Below, piece after piece: positions 1 through 10,447 of a DNA stretch of 64,000 nt. The notes below the pieces were generated by a model that was not told where the DNA came from, did no database searches, and saw only the letters and a program-made list of their open reading frames with translations. The translations under genes and the position numbers were made by a program. The DNA comes from Cololabis saira (lineage: Eukaryota; Chordata; Actinopteri; Beloniformes; Belonidae). The DNA is taken from positions 1,653,501-1,717,500 of the forward strand of contig NC_084592.1 in assembly GCF_033807715.1 (NCBI RefSeq), given 5' to 3'. Positions within the stretch are counted from its first letter, which is position 1, and every line of letters begins with the position of its first letter.

Positions 1-435
1 AGTTCTGGTTATGTTGGGGATGGTTCTGGTTGTGTCTGGGGTAGTTCTGGTTGTGTCTGGGGTAGTTCTGGGTGTGTTTGGGGTAGTTCTGGGTGTGTTT
101 GGGGTGGTTCTGGGTGTGTCTGGGGTAGTTCTGGTTGTGTCTGGGGTAGTTCTGGGTGTGTTTGGGGTAGTTCTGGGTGTGTTTGGGATGGTTCTGGGTG
201 TGTTTGGGGTAGTTCTGGGTGTGTTTGGGGTAGTTCTGGGTGTGTTTGGGATGGTTCTGGGTGTGTCTGGGGTAGTTCTGGTTGTGTTTGGGGTAGTTCT
301 GGGTGTGTCTGGGGTAGTTCTGGGTGTGTCTGGGGTAGTTCTGGGTGTGTCTGGGGTAGTTCTGGGTGTGTTTGGGGTAGTTCTGGCTGTGTTTGGGGTG
401 GTTCTGGTTGTCTTCAGGGTAGTTCTTCAGGGTAG
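1..435 (+). repeat. 21-bp minisatellite (about 20 units)
   Basis: Tandem array with a 21-bp unit of the form GGGGTAGTTCTGGGTGTGTTT, with GTTGTG/GGTGTG and TCT/TTT variants. Because 21 is a multiple of three and no unit carries a stop, the plus strand reads as an endless heptapeptide (GVVLGVF). That frame is a product of the repeat, not a gene. The array runs off the left edge of the window and ends where a dispersed repeat begins. Confidence 0.95.
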
Positions 436-1130
436 CGAAATTTATGCCATTCCTACCTCCGGCAGTTAATTCAGCCCGAACCGTAATGTGCACCCAGGTG
501 TGTTATACATCAAAATGTGCGTCTCCATCCTCCGACACCACGCATTACTTTTCTCTTTCAAAAGTGTTACCGTGGCGACGCTAGACGCCAAAAAGCGCGC
601 CCCCCCTTCATCTGATTGGTCCATATTTGATAGTTCCCCAAAAGGCACCAAATTTTACATGCAAGCCAGGCCTGGTGATAAATTTGATATTTCATGGTTT
701 GCATTAATGGGCGTGGCCTAACGGCTCAACAGCGCCCCCTAGAAAACTTTTCTCTGCCATAACATTTGAATGGTTTGACATAAAGAGTCGTGGGTGGTGT
801 CATCGGACTTGGTATTGAGTCCTTGACCGTAATTGGTGAAAATTAGCCCCGCCCCTTCTTCTGATTGGTTGTCCCTATTTTCTGACTATAACTTTTGAAT
901 GGTTTGACATAGAGAGTCGTGGGTGGGGTCATCAGATGCTTTATTGAGTCCTTGACCTTCTTTGGCCTGAATTAGCCCCGCCCCTTCTTCTGATTGGTTC
1001 TCCCTATTTTCTACTATAACTTTTGAATGGTTTTACATAGGAAGTCGTGGGTGGTGTCATTTCTGATATGTTTATGGGGGCGGTGGACGTGAGTGCGAGG
1101 GCCCGTTCATCGCTGCTTGCAGCTTTAATT
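436..1130 (+). mobile_element. Dispersed 'AGGGCCCGAGC' repeat, copy A (5'-truncated)
   Basis: Homologous to the full copy at 57,076-58,387: both contain the segment starting TTATGCCATTCCT, the shared block GTGTTACCGTGGCGACGC, a tandem of about 128 bp with GCCCCGCCCC and CTGATTGG, and the same 3' end with the short palindrome GCTGCTTGCAGC followed by TTTAATT. Copy A lacks about the first 360 bp of the element and has only two full tandem units. It carries no coding frame. The element class is unresolved; I see no terminal inverted repeats. The junction with the minisatellite is abrupt. Confidence 0.8.
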
Positions 1131-1400
1131 TTGTTTGAGATGGTTGTAATTCTTTCTTTCGTGGTACTGGTTCGGTTTAGGAAGGATCTGGTTCTCTTTG
1201 GGTGGTTCTGGTTTCTTTCTGGAAGGGTTCTGGTTGTAGTCCGCATCGTTCTGGTTCGGTTCGAGAGGGTTCTGGTTCGGCCCTGGGGTGGGTCAGGTTC
1301 TGTCTGAAGTGGTCCTGGTTCTGTTTGGTATGGATCTGTTTAGGGTGGTTCTGGTTGTCTTCAGGGTTCTGCTTGTATCTGTGGACAGCAACGTTTCTCA
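1131..1400 (+). repeat. Degenerate GGTTCTGG minisatellite
   Basis: Loose repeats of GGTTCTGGTT and GGTTCGG, clearly related to the array at 1-435. The phrase GGTTCTGGTTGTCTTCAGGG occurs both at the end of the first array (about 400-419) and here at about 1,350, so the dispersed repeat seems to sit inside one older minisatellite. Confidence 0.65.
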
Positions 1401-2513
1401 AGGATGTCTGAAAGCTCTGCCATTTCAATTCATTAGAAACACTGAATTGTTAGACAGATAGATAGACAGAAAATACTGTTGAAAGAAGTTAGGTGGACAG
1501 AAGTGCAAAGACAAAGACATTACAAGCTGAAATGTAGAAGGAAGAAATTGCTGTCATCAGGTTAAAATGTGGAGAAAATGGTAAAACAGCTCAGACACCT
1601 TGAAACTCTTCAAATAATAAGAGAAAGCAAAAAACGGCGGAAGAAGGATCTCAAAGGTTGAATGCTTTACAACACTCAACCAATAAAGACTAGAAAAAGG
1701 CTGCACTTCCTTTGAAAATGTTGGGTTGAGTGCTGATGAGTTGAAATTTGCTGAAAAAATACTTGAACTGCTGAAAAATGTAAGAAATTGTTAGTGTGTT
1801 AAAAGTTTTGAGAAAATGGTTAAATGTAGCTCAAACATTTGAAAATGGTAATGGTAATGGCAATGGCTTACATTTTTATAGCAAATTCCTATGATGATGG
1901 AAGAATTATAGGAGCTGAAAACAGGAATCACTGAAAAGAACAAGGGAAGATGAGCTGGAGACAGGAAGTTGACCTGAAAAGTAGAAAATCAGCTAAAAAG
2001 GAGAATAAGAGCTTAAGACAGGAAGATAGGGTGAATTGAAGAATAAGTTAAAAGCAAGAACATTACTCAAAAAGAAGATGAGTAAATAAGTATTGATGAG
2101 TCAGTCACAGAGGAGACAATGCTGTCAACTTTCTTTGTATTAATAAAGAGTCACGTCCTTTTAACGGGCCAAGCTTGTGTAGGTGTGTGTAGACCAAAGT
2201 GTGATGGAGTGTGTAGGTGTGGCGCGCTAGTGTGACAACTTGACCGGGAAGGTTTGAAAAGTGTCACAAGACAGATATAGCATTGGTACAGTAAATAAGA
2301 GCCTTGCGGTTCCTCCAGCTGGAAGGTTCCGCGTCTTCCTCAGCAGCTGCTGTTTTATTTGTGGGCGAGCGATGTGTGCCGATCACAGTCATGAGCAGGG
2401 TGCGATTTGTGAAAAAAACAGAGGGGGGGCTAATTTTGAGAAACATTTTTATTCAGAAAAATGACCACACAACAGCGGGCCAACAGTATAGGCGTGGTTC
2501 ACTGAAAGCTCTC
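1401..2513. other. Unassigned A-rich intergenic sequence
   Basis: No convincing gene, transposon terminus or long repeat was seen on either strand. Short simple runs occur (GATAGATAGACAG near 1,460 and GGTAATGGTAATGG near 1,848). Open frames near 2,261-2,591 are short and show no domain. Confidence 0.5.
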
Positions 2514-3104
2514 TCACTGGGCTGTGTGGAGTGTGGAGACAGCGGTGAGAACTCTGCACATGCGCTCTCCTATAACACTGTGACAGTTTAACTCATGGAA
2601 CTCCTTCAGGAATCGGGGATGGTTGGCGGCCTCAACAGCAAGAGGTTTGTGTATGGCGAGAAGTTTTTCATGGCCGTAGAGGATGCGCTCGTCTTCATCA
2701 GATGGCCAGTTTGATGGATTTAGAACAGCCATAACCCCGCTGTCATCCAGCCTGCGCTCAATGTTGAAACACCTCTGCCTTGCGACGGCTGAGACACACT
2801 GACCCCCTTGAATGTGGAAGATTTTTCAAATTCTTCCCTCATGCATTTTGTGTTCACACCGTCGGCTTTCCTCATTGATCTCAGTGCCACGCCATCCTCA
2901 GTATTAGCACGGACAGCTGTTGGTCTCTCCTCTGAAGGAAAAGTGACAGGGCCTGCAGAATCTCCAGCACATCTTTAGTCCGTGCCATCTCAACCAAAAA
3001 AAGCCACTCGCCAGCGCTCCAAAAAGTTTCACCAAGGCTGGATAGCTCTCCCAGAGAGCTGTGACTGACGTGCAGGATGAGGACAGCCAGCGCACATCAA
3101 ACAC

Positions 3105-3397
3105 CTGCCTGCTGTGCTGTTGCCGTCCCTGACCCACCAGTCTGGCCCTCGGCAGGAGGGTCCCCCCTGATGAGCCTGGTCCTGCTCAATGTTTCTTCCC
3201 TCCTAAAGGGGAGTTTTTCCTTGCCACTGTTTGGCTTAAGGTTTTTCTCCCACTAGGGAAGTTTTTACCTGCCATTGTTTATGTAATAACTGCTCGGGGG
3301 TCATGTTCTGGGTATGGATCTCTGTAAAGCGTCTAGAGACAACTCTGTTGTATTAGACGCTATATAAATAAAATTGAATTGAATTGAATTGAATTGA
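3105..3397 (+). mobile_element. 5'-truncated L2-type LINE 3' tail with TSD
   Basis: Carries the fish L2 3'-UTR phrases GGGAGTTTTTCCTTGCCAC, AGCGTCTAGAGACAAC and TAGACGCTATATAAATAAA and ends in (AATTG)n. It is flanked by the direct repeat AAACAC at 3,099-3,104 and 3,398-3,403, as expected for target-primed reverse transcription. It lies inside the hAT-like pseudogene between the codons for RIRRV and FDVRW. Sister copies in this window are at 6,003, 29,325 and 47,105. Confidence 0.88.
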
Positions 3398-3479
3398 AAA
3401 CACTCTCCGTATCCTACGAGTCTGGATGCCCAAATCAAAAGCCGCAAACTCAAGCTCTGTCATACCCCTTTTACACCAA

Positions 3480-3712
3480 GCTGGTTCCAGGGCTGGTTCT
3501 GGTTCCAGGGCTGGTTCTGGTTCCAGGGCTGGTTCTGGTTCCAGGGCTGGTTCTGGTTCCAGGGCTGGTTCTGGTTCCAGGGCTGGTTCTGGTTCCAGGG
3601 CTGGTTCTGGTTCCAGGGCTGGTTCTGGGCTGGTTCTGGTTCCAGGGCTGGTTCTGGTTCCAGGGCTGGTTCTGGTTCCAGGGCTGGTTCTGGGCTAGAG
3701 CCAGACTTAGCA
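3480..3712 (+). repeat. 18-bp minisatellite inside the TIR element
   Basis: Unit TCCAGGGCTGGTTCTGGT, about 12 copies, with two shortened units. The plus frame encodes a repeated VPGLVL hexapeptide and another frame encodes AGSGSR; both are products of the repeat. The first unit overlaps the inner end of the left terminal repeat, so the array appears to have grown from the terminus. Confidence 0.92.
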
Positions 3713-3838
3713 CCAGTTCTTTGGTTTTACACAGCCTAAGCACCGGCTCCTGGCTCTCAAAACTGGTGCTACACAAGAACCTTTGCTGGTCCAGAATAAA
3801 GAACCAGGTTACGTCGGGGGCTACGTGCTTACGTCGGG

Positions 3839-3898
3839 GGCTGGGGGCGGGGCTGGGGGCGGGGCTGGGGGCGGGGCTGGGGGCGGGGCTGGGGGCGG
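3839..3898 (+). repeat. 12-bp GC-rich tandem array
   Basis: Five units of CTGGGGGCGGGG. It is preceded by a duplicated TTACGTCGGGGG. The runs of G make this a candidate for G-quadruplex formation. Confidence 0.9.
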
Positions 3899-4196
3899 TG
3901 TTACTGAACAACCAAAGCAGAATAAACACGGAAGAACGGCGTTTTTAAACAACAGTGTTGAAGACGGCGGTTAAGTTAGCAGACTCTTTTATTATTACAT
4001 CCATTTATTTAATAATGGATGTAAAACAGAATATAGAATAGAAATAGAAAGAGAAAGCCTTTATTATCATTGTATACAGTGAAATTAGGCAGCAGCAGCA
4101 AGACTATGTAAGCAAGGAAGCATAAATGTATATAGCAGCAGTGGTCTACGGTACAATCCATCAACAGTAACGTCGGCGGGCTCGGTGCCTGCCGAC

Positions 4197-4367
4197 GGAG
4201 CGGCAGCCTCGCGTCCGAGCCTGCGGGGAAGCGTTCCAGCCCTGGGATGCTTCCCGTGGGCTTGGACGCGAGGCTGCCGCTCCATCGGCGGGTTCCCGGC
4301 CCGTGGGGACGCCTCCCAGCCCGCGGGGACGTGGGCTGGGAGCGGGGACGTGTCCCCGCTCCCAGCC
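4197..4367. repeat. Two GC-rich palindromes
   Basis: Positions 4,197-4,216 and 4,264-4,283 are perfect 20-bp inverted repeats (GGAGCGGCAGCCTCGCGTCC and its complement). Positions 4,334-4,367 form a second palindrome with 16-bp arms (GGCTGGGAGCGGGGAC) and a 2-base spacer. Both lie inside the TIR element. Confidence 0.9.
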
Positions 4368-6002
4368 CGCGGGACGTGTCCCCGCCGCTCGATCCGTGGT
4401 TCCTCCAGCCTTCAGCCCGCTTCCGCATCACAGCTCCCCCGGGAGCATCTACTCATTCAGACTTGGATTACAGTATTCCACTAGGTTTATATTATTATTT
4501 TGTATTTATTTAACAGCTAAGCTAATTGTACCAGGAAATGGTGACGTATACTGTACAGACGTATACAGTAACGTGATGACGTGTCTCTCTGGCCAGCTGC
4601 TGGCCAGCACCAGCTTGTGTAACAGCAAACGGTTCTCAACCGGTTCTTACTTAGAACCAACCGCGAACCGGCTCTAGCACCAGCACCAGCACCAGCACCA
4701 GCTCTGGAACCAGATTGGTGTAAAAGGGGTATCATATGTTTGGGGCTTTGAGAGAAAATGCATATAGAGAGTCAATGAACGTTTGGAAATGACTGGCCTC
4801 AGTGATGCTTTTCACAGCATCGTGGACTGCAAGTTCTAGCTTGTGATTCATTCAGTGAATGATTGTCAGGTGGCTGCACCTTTGTATCTGCCCATCATAG
4901 AAGCTGCCCCATCAGTTGCAATGCCAATCAGCCGGGAGATGCCCTGCTCAGACAGGCTTTGTAGCAGGGTGTCACAGATGGATTCCCCGGTGATGACTGC
5001 AGTTCAATGAGATGGAAAAAGAAGTTGCAGATTTCGCCCTCATAAGGAATTCTAATATAGATGATCAAGCGCGTTTTGTTTGACGCTGTGGTGCTCTCAT
5101 CGATGAGGTCGCTGAGTCAGGTAAGTTTTTGATGAAGTCCACAAGCTGTGCTGTCATTTTATCTCCAATGAACACGTTTATGTTGCCGCAAGCCTTTTCT
5201 GAATGCAGCATACATCCCAGATTTACCCCGTTAAGTTGCTGAAGTTCCACCAGCTGTGGAATGAGAGTTGGTTTTTGCATATCATGTAGGCAGTGCGCAT
5301 GCAGCTTTCAGTGGCCTGTAAACTTTTTTCATTACGTTTTCTCCATAATTCTGCGCTATTATTAACTGCCTTCTCAATTGCGGCCTGTTGTCTTGTCTGT
5401 AAAATATCAATACATTCCATGTGGGAGTGGCACTTTCCATGTCGGTTTATTTTGTCATGTAGTTTTTTGGCTGACTTTGCTTTTACGCCATTAATAAATG
5501 CAGGGTCCATGTGGAGCCTCTCTTCAGCATAGGGACCTAGATCTTTAATTTCAGAGCAGGCTGTGCACCGGATTGATTTGTCTGTGGGGACAGTAATCCA
5601 CTCTCGACCCTCTCGCCATTTAGCGAAGAGACCCGGCTCAATGCAGCCCCCAACCATAGTTTGTGATCTGACGGAGCCCTGTTCATGTGGAGCGGCCTGG
5701 GAGCTCTGCTCTGCCGGGGAGATGATGCTGTCCACCATCCCATCAGCAATGTCAGATCTTGTTTCATCTTCTGTTGCATTTTTGCTTGGGATTTTTGGTT
5801 GTGATCATGTAAAATATGAGGATATGCTGCTCTGGATTCTTTTCATTTTTTTCATTCATTTGACTGACTGTATCTTTTGTTTTGGCGGGCCGGAAGTCAG
5901 ACTTTTGGAATGCAAGAAAATCCGGTTGGTTTTCAAAATAAAACTGCTTTCTGTGGGCGCGATGCCTCTTACTGAAGTCCACTGTCATCTCCACAGTCTT
6001 GA

Positions 6003-6389
6003 GCGCCCCCCCCATCCCGTTGCTGCTTCCGCCTGCCTGCGCCCCCCCCCCCCCCCTCTGGTCATCCCGCTGCTGCTTCCACCTGCCTGCTGTGTGCTGC
6101 TGACGTCCCTGACTCCCCCAGTCTGGCCTTCGGCAGGAGGGTCCCCCCTTATGATCCTGGTCCTGCTCAAGGTTTCTTCCCTCCTAAAGGGGAGTTTTTC
6201 TTTCCACTGTTTGGCTTAAGGCTTTTCTCCCACTATGGGAGTTTTTACCTGCCATTGTTTATGTAATAATTGCTTGGGGATTTATGTTTATGTTTATGTT
6301 CATGTTCTGGATCTCTGGAAAGCGTCTAGAGACAACATCTGTTGTATTAGACGCTATATAAACAAAATTGAATTGAATTGAATTGACGT
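6003..6389 (+). mobile_element. L2-type LINE 3' UTR copy
   Basis: Same 3'-UTR family as 3,105-3,397 but longer at its 5' side, including CATCCCGCTGCTGCTTCC and CTGCTGACGTCCCTGACTC. It ends with TATATAAACAAAATTGAATTG. A run of about 14 C near 6,042 interrupts it. No clear TSD was found. It abuts the N-terminal end of the hAT-like pseudogene. Confidence 0.85.
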
Positions 6390-6476
6390 GATGCTCCCCC
6401 CCACCCCTGGGGGGCGCCAGTGCTGATGGTCCGGGTGCTGGATGAGATGCTCCCCAGCCTCACCTGCTGCCTCCTG

Positions 6477-7191
6477 TCACTCAGGAAGCTGGTAATCCAC
6501 TGACAGGTGGGGGCAGCACGGTGAGCTGGGTGAGCTTCTGGTGGAGGATTGTGGGAGCGATGGTGTTGAACGCCGAGCTGAAGTCCACGAACAGGATCCT
6601 CGCATACGTCCCTGAGGTGTCGAGATGACGCAGGATGTGGTGCAGTCCGATGTTGACTGCGTCATCCACTGACCTGTTTGCCCGGTAGGCAAACTGCAGG
6701 GGGTCGAGCAGGGAGCCTGTGATGTCCTTTTAGATGGCTCAACACCAGCCGCTCAAAGGTCTTCATGACCACAGATGTCAGGACGACAGGCCTGCAGTCA
6801 TTTAGTCCTGTGATGTTGGGGTTTTTGGGGACTGGGATGATGGTGGAGCGTTTGAGGCATGAGGGCACCTCACACAGCTCCAGGGACCGGTTGAAGATCC
6901 GTGTGAAGGTGGGAGCAGCTGCTCGGCGCAGACTCTCAGGCAGGAGGGGGACACGCCGTCCGGGCCTGGAGCCTTCCTGATCTTCTGCCGCTGGAATAGC
7001 CTACACACGTCCTCCTCACAGATCTGAAGTGCAGGCAGGGTGTCAAGTGGGGGGACGAGGGGGAGAGTGGGGGTAGACAGAGGTAGGGGGGTTGGCTGTG
7101 GTGAGGTGTGAATATGCAGGCAGCTGGGGGAGGTATGGGGGGTGATGGTGGTGCATGACATTCTTATAAAATTAACAAAGTTGACAGTCAT
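6477..7191 (-). pseudogene. L2-clade LINE reverse-transcriptase fragment
   Basis: Frame-broken pieces of one RT domain appear in order on the minus strand. [21 protein letters not shown] lies near 6,950-7,010, [20 protein letters not shown] near 6,780-6,850, and [14 protein letters not shown] (RT motif A region, with the catalytic Asp) near 6,555-6,600. At least two frameshifts separate them. No endonuclease or 3' UTR is attached in the same orientation; the neighbouring 6,003-6,389 tail points the other way. Dead copy. Confidence 0.85.
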
Positions 7192-8299
7192 CTCCTCCGC
7201 TATGAGGTTTGTATTATTTATTTACCATGAACGTAATGAACGTGACACTCGTCGTCTGGTTAAGGAGCTGCAGGTGTGCAGCTGGACCACTGGTTAGCAT
7301 CCTGCCTGAAAAAGATGCAGACAGGATGCAAACAACTTCCCTCATTCTCAGAATCTGAATTTATTTACACAATGATTAAATGTTAGACAATGCTTGGGAT
7401 AAATTCTGATATCTAAACTACACAAACTTCAGTCTATATACGTATGTATGTGTGTGTGTCACTCAGTCACTTGGTGAGTACCCGTAATTCATAATGGCGG
7501 TTGAGATTTCGTCTCATCCATTGAGAACAAAGGAAATCAAATGCTTTATGGCGTGTCTGTGCATGTGAGGGTTAGTAGGAAAGGATGAGAGAAATAGAAG
7601 AAGAGAGTAAAACCCAAAACACTAGAATAACTTCTCACCAACAGAAAACTAATCCGCTCTCATGTTTCCCACTCAGGGACACACCAATGTGAAGCTAACT
7701 TCACATGTGCGCTCTGGTCATTCATCTGGGAAATGAGAAAAAGCTTAGTTTTCTGTTCTGGAAGAACACGTCAAGGGGATCCAGCAACGTGGATGCAACA
7801 ATAGATAAACTAAAATAAACAAACACACTTCACACAGTTAAACAAAGTAGTTAAATGTGTTAATTAAGTTTCTCTGCTCAGACAGAAAAACAGCCTCTTA
7901 TGTGGATCGCTTTGTCAGGCATGGAAGTGATAGTTTTGTCCGTGGCAGACCAGTGTTCCTCCCGGTTTGGCGATCAGCTGGATGGTTACGCTCTGCAGGT
8001 GGTCTCGGCGAGGAGCGTCTCTCTCTCTCTCCTGCTCTCCTTGTCTTCGTGTGGATGAGGGGATGAAGCGTTGGTACCGCAGCTGGACTTCCTTTGGCTC
8101 CAGGTCGGTCTGAAGGCGTTCACGTCATCGGGGCATGCACGGGTCCCTCGTTTGGCTCTTCTGGTGCTCAGAACATTCGCAGGTCACTCGATGCAGTGCT
8201 GCAGCCAAACAGGCTATAGTTGATGTTTACTGAAAACTACACTATTCTTCAGACATGATGGTGGAGACAGTAGCGGAACATGTCAGAGCCGTGCCGGGG
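7192..8299. other. Unassigned sequence
   Basis: No recognisable coding segment, terminal repeat or tandem array. Open frames are short and without domains. The stretch might be an old, unrecognised repeat; the text alone does not decide. Confidence 0.4.
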
Positions 8300-8927
8300 A
8301 GCGGGGCATATGACCGGGCCATTTGCAGCCTGGGTGGGGGTGACCACAGGCCAGCACGCAGCTCCTGAAGCTCCGGCCTGCAAACATGCACAAAAGAGAA
8401 AAAAGGGGGCCAGCACAAGAAACTACAGGAACGATGGACAAAAATGATGGCTATGAGATACTTATAATAATTAAAAATGGAAAAGGAGAAGAGAGGAAGG
8501 GAAGAAGGGTGAGAGGCACCTCCCAGCGGATCATGTCGGTCCCCCCTGCAGCATAGGCCTATAGCAGCATATCTACCGCGAAGCTATATTTGAGACTAAC
8601 TATTATAGTCTTGTTCTATAGCTGCAACTATGACTACTGACTCTAACACACTAGAGTTTACACTACCTAGACATTTACCAACACCAGCTAGAGGTTTACT
8701 AAACACTAACTATAGGCTTTACTAAACAGAAAGGTTTTAAGTTTAGTTTTAAAGGTGGAGGTGGTGTCAGCCTCCTTAACCCAGATTGGAAGTTGGTTCC
8801 AAAGTAATGGTGCCTGATAGCAGAACGCCCGCCCTCCAAATCTACATTTAGATACTCTAGGAACTACGAGTAAACCTGCACCCTTGGAGCGGAGAGCTCT
8901 GCTAGGAACATAAGGCACTATCAGGTC
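8300..8927 (-). pseudogene. L2-type LINE: ORF2 C-terminus plus 3' UTR
   Basis: The minus strand at 8,706-8,927 encodes an intact L2 ORF2 C-terminal tail: DLIVPYVPSRALRSKGAGLL, then GGRAFCYQAPLLWNQLP, then TFKTKLKTFLFSKAYS and a stop. Downstream (8,300-8,705) is the matching 3' UTR, with TATGCTGCTATAGGCCTATG near 8,570 and the segment GCAGGCCGGAGCTTCAGGAG near 8,370. The latter is shared with 29,660-29,700. The (AATTG)n terminus is missing, so the copy is truncated at both ends. It shows the normal ORF2 to 3'-UTR order that the deleted copy at 29.3 kb lacks. Confidence 0.8.
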
Positions 8928-9310
8928 TTGTAAAATGAGGAAAATGGAGGGCTGAGCGGAAGGCAGGGGTAGCTTGGAGCTGGGAGAACAGACTGGTGGG
9001 TAGCTGGCAGATGAGAATGGTCCACGGAGGTTTGACAACAATCTGGCGAAGGAGTGGTGGAAAAGCCAGTGTAGATATACTGCAGTGGAGATGAGTTGAT
9101 GGATGGCAGGTGTGGAGACTGAGGGAGCTGATGAGCTGATGGCAGGCAGGTGTGGAGGAATCCAGGAGCTGAGAGTGAGTGGCAGATGACCACACCCACA
9201 CCAGCACACAAAACAAAACACAGGGAGAGACACAAGGAAACACAAGGGGGGGGAGAACACAGGGAAACACAGGGGAAGAGGGAGGTACAGCCATGGCTGT
9301 AACAACATCC
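8928..9310 (-). other. Open frame upstream of the L2 tail, no domain
   Basis: The reading frame of the L2 C-terminus stays open for about 125 further codons but turns into a Pro/Ser/Leu-rich sequence with no RT motif. It is probably unrelated flanking or rearranged DNA that happens to lack stops. Confidence 0.35.
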
Positions 9311-10339
9311 CTGCTTAGTCTTTGAGATTTAGAACAAAAATATTTATTATTTATATACAATTAAAAATAAAATCACTATAAATCAGCTGTTGCAGATGTA
9401 GTGGGTCTAATTCTGCCTTGTGTTTTGCAGTAGGAACTGACACACTCCAGAATGGTCTCAGCTCAATTTATTCTCCTTGCTGCATTATGGAGAAGAACAT
9501 TGAATGTTTACAGACTTTCTCATGCACGCTCTCTGTGCTCTTGCTGTTTAAGGTCACGGAGCAAAGAGCTATTATACCCAATAGTGTATACAAAAATAAA
9601 TGAAATGCAAATGACATCAGTTTAAAGAAACTTCTATCAGAAAAGTACAAAATAACTTTAACTATAGATTAACTCACATACCTGCATTATGGAGAAGAAC
9701 ATTGAATGTTTACAGACTTTCTCGTGAACGCTCTCTATGCTCTGTAACAACAAAAGGGAAATCACAAAATGTCTCCTGTTAGCAACCAGACTCAAGAGTA
9801 CCCTTTAGCGTGACTAGCTACATAAGAGCCTTGCGGCACTCACAAGCTGCAACAACCTCTCCTCTACTTACAAATGTAGGCTATGCATGACAGGTAATAT
9901 TTTAACAGTTCTGCGATATAACAAAATGACTACACCAATCTTACAATTATTTTTAAGTAACATTAATTGACTCTTACCACTAAAACAATGAAATTACTGA
10001 GAGCAGCAAAAATGCGTACCTTGCTGGTTAAGGTCACGTGGGCAAAGAGGAAGTAAAACCCTCCGCAACGCGGTAAGTGCAGTTTAGAAAATAAAATACT
10101 TCCTATACTTCCGGTAATACTCCGAGACCTATTTCCTGACATATATGTGTTGAACATTATGAATATTAACAAGAACATGTACACTAATTCCCTTTTCTCC
10201 CCGCATATTAACAGCTCTCAAAGAAATAAAAGAAAACATGACAGCAAAAACACTGCCCTTCAAAATAAAAGCGTGCACTTTGCTACCTTGTTCATTATAT
10301 TGCGCAACAACATCACACCACTACACAGAGTTTGAGGTT
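9311..10339. repeat. AT-rich sequence with a direct duplication
   Basis: The block GCATTATGGAGAAGAACATT with the following TGAATGTTTACAGACTTTCT occurs at about 9,481-9,526 and again at 9,684-9,729, continuing as CACGCTCTCTGTGCTC and AACGCTCTCTATGCTC. A third partial echo (TTGCTGGTTAAGGTCACG) near 10,021 resembles TTGCTGTTTAAGGTCACG at 9,541. No gene was seen. Confidence 0.6.
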
Positions 10340-10447
10340 AATTAGACCAGCCTTTCTCAACCGGGGTGTCGCAGCACCCTGGGGTGTCGTCTGACTGCTT
10401 CAGGGGTGTCGTCAAAAAATTACGTATTCTGACATTTCATATATAAA

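Larger units (their letters stand above)
3463..4731. mobile_element. Non-autonomous TIR DNA transposon (3-bp TSD, Harbinger-like)
   Basis: Terminal inverted repeats of about 28 bp begin TACCCCTTTTACACCAA at both ends with one mismatch. The element is flanked by TCA at 3,460-3,462 and 4,732-4,734, giving a 3-bp target duplication. No transposase is present. It is filled with tandem and inverted repeats: an 18-bp array, a 12-bp array, GC-rich palindromes, and a CAGCAC hexamer run near the right end. Excising it restores the hAT-like pseudogene around it. A 3-bp TSD and this terminus suggest the PIF/Harbinger group, but TCA is not the classical TWA target. Confidence 0.8.
2514..6015 (-). pseudogene. 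hAT-derived ZNF862/KIAA1586-like protein pseudogene, split by two insertions
   Basis: Read from right to left, segments of one protein appear in order. First is a zinc-finger-like stretch at 5,223-5,738 with CTACSEIKDLG-type cysteines, then HxxxxH spacing and CHSHMECIDI. Next, around 4,740-5,110, come LIDESTTASNKTRLIIYIR, LIGIATDGAASMMGRYKG and MNHKLELAVHDAVKS. Then come RIRRV near 3,404, FDVRWLSSS...ALWESYPALV at 2,990-3,095, KDVLEILQALSLFLQRRD near 2,940-2,990, and CFNIERRLDDSGVMAVLNP with NWPSDED at 2,690-2,770. This order matches hAT-superfamily proteins related to ZNF862. At least three frameshifts and several stops break it, and two mobile elements interrupt it (3,105-3,397 and 3,463-4,731). 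The extreme N-terminus (to 6,015) is tentative. The family call is good; the exact paralogue is not determined. Confidence 0.75.

Noticed and set aside
11..469. 152-residue open frame with repeated GVVLGVF
   Set aside because: Translation of a 21-bp minisatellite; it ends at the array edge and shows no domain.
3394..3948. Overlapping long frames on both strands with VPGLVL, AGSGSR and PWNQNQ repeats
   Set aside because: All come from the 18-bp and 12-bp arrays inside a non-autonomous transposon.
6003..7191. One continuous L2 element
   Set aside because: The 3' tail is on the plus strand while the RT fragment is on the minus strand, so they are separate insertions.
7192..8299. Possible LTR or leader of an endogenous retrovirus
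   Set aside because: No matching second copy, no TG...CA ends with duplication and no primer-binding site could be found.
8706..9308. 200-residue frame as a whole as a novel protein
   Set aside because: Only the last 73 codons have similarity (L2 ORF2 C-terminus); the rest is low-complexity and may be chance.
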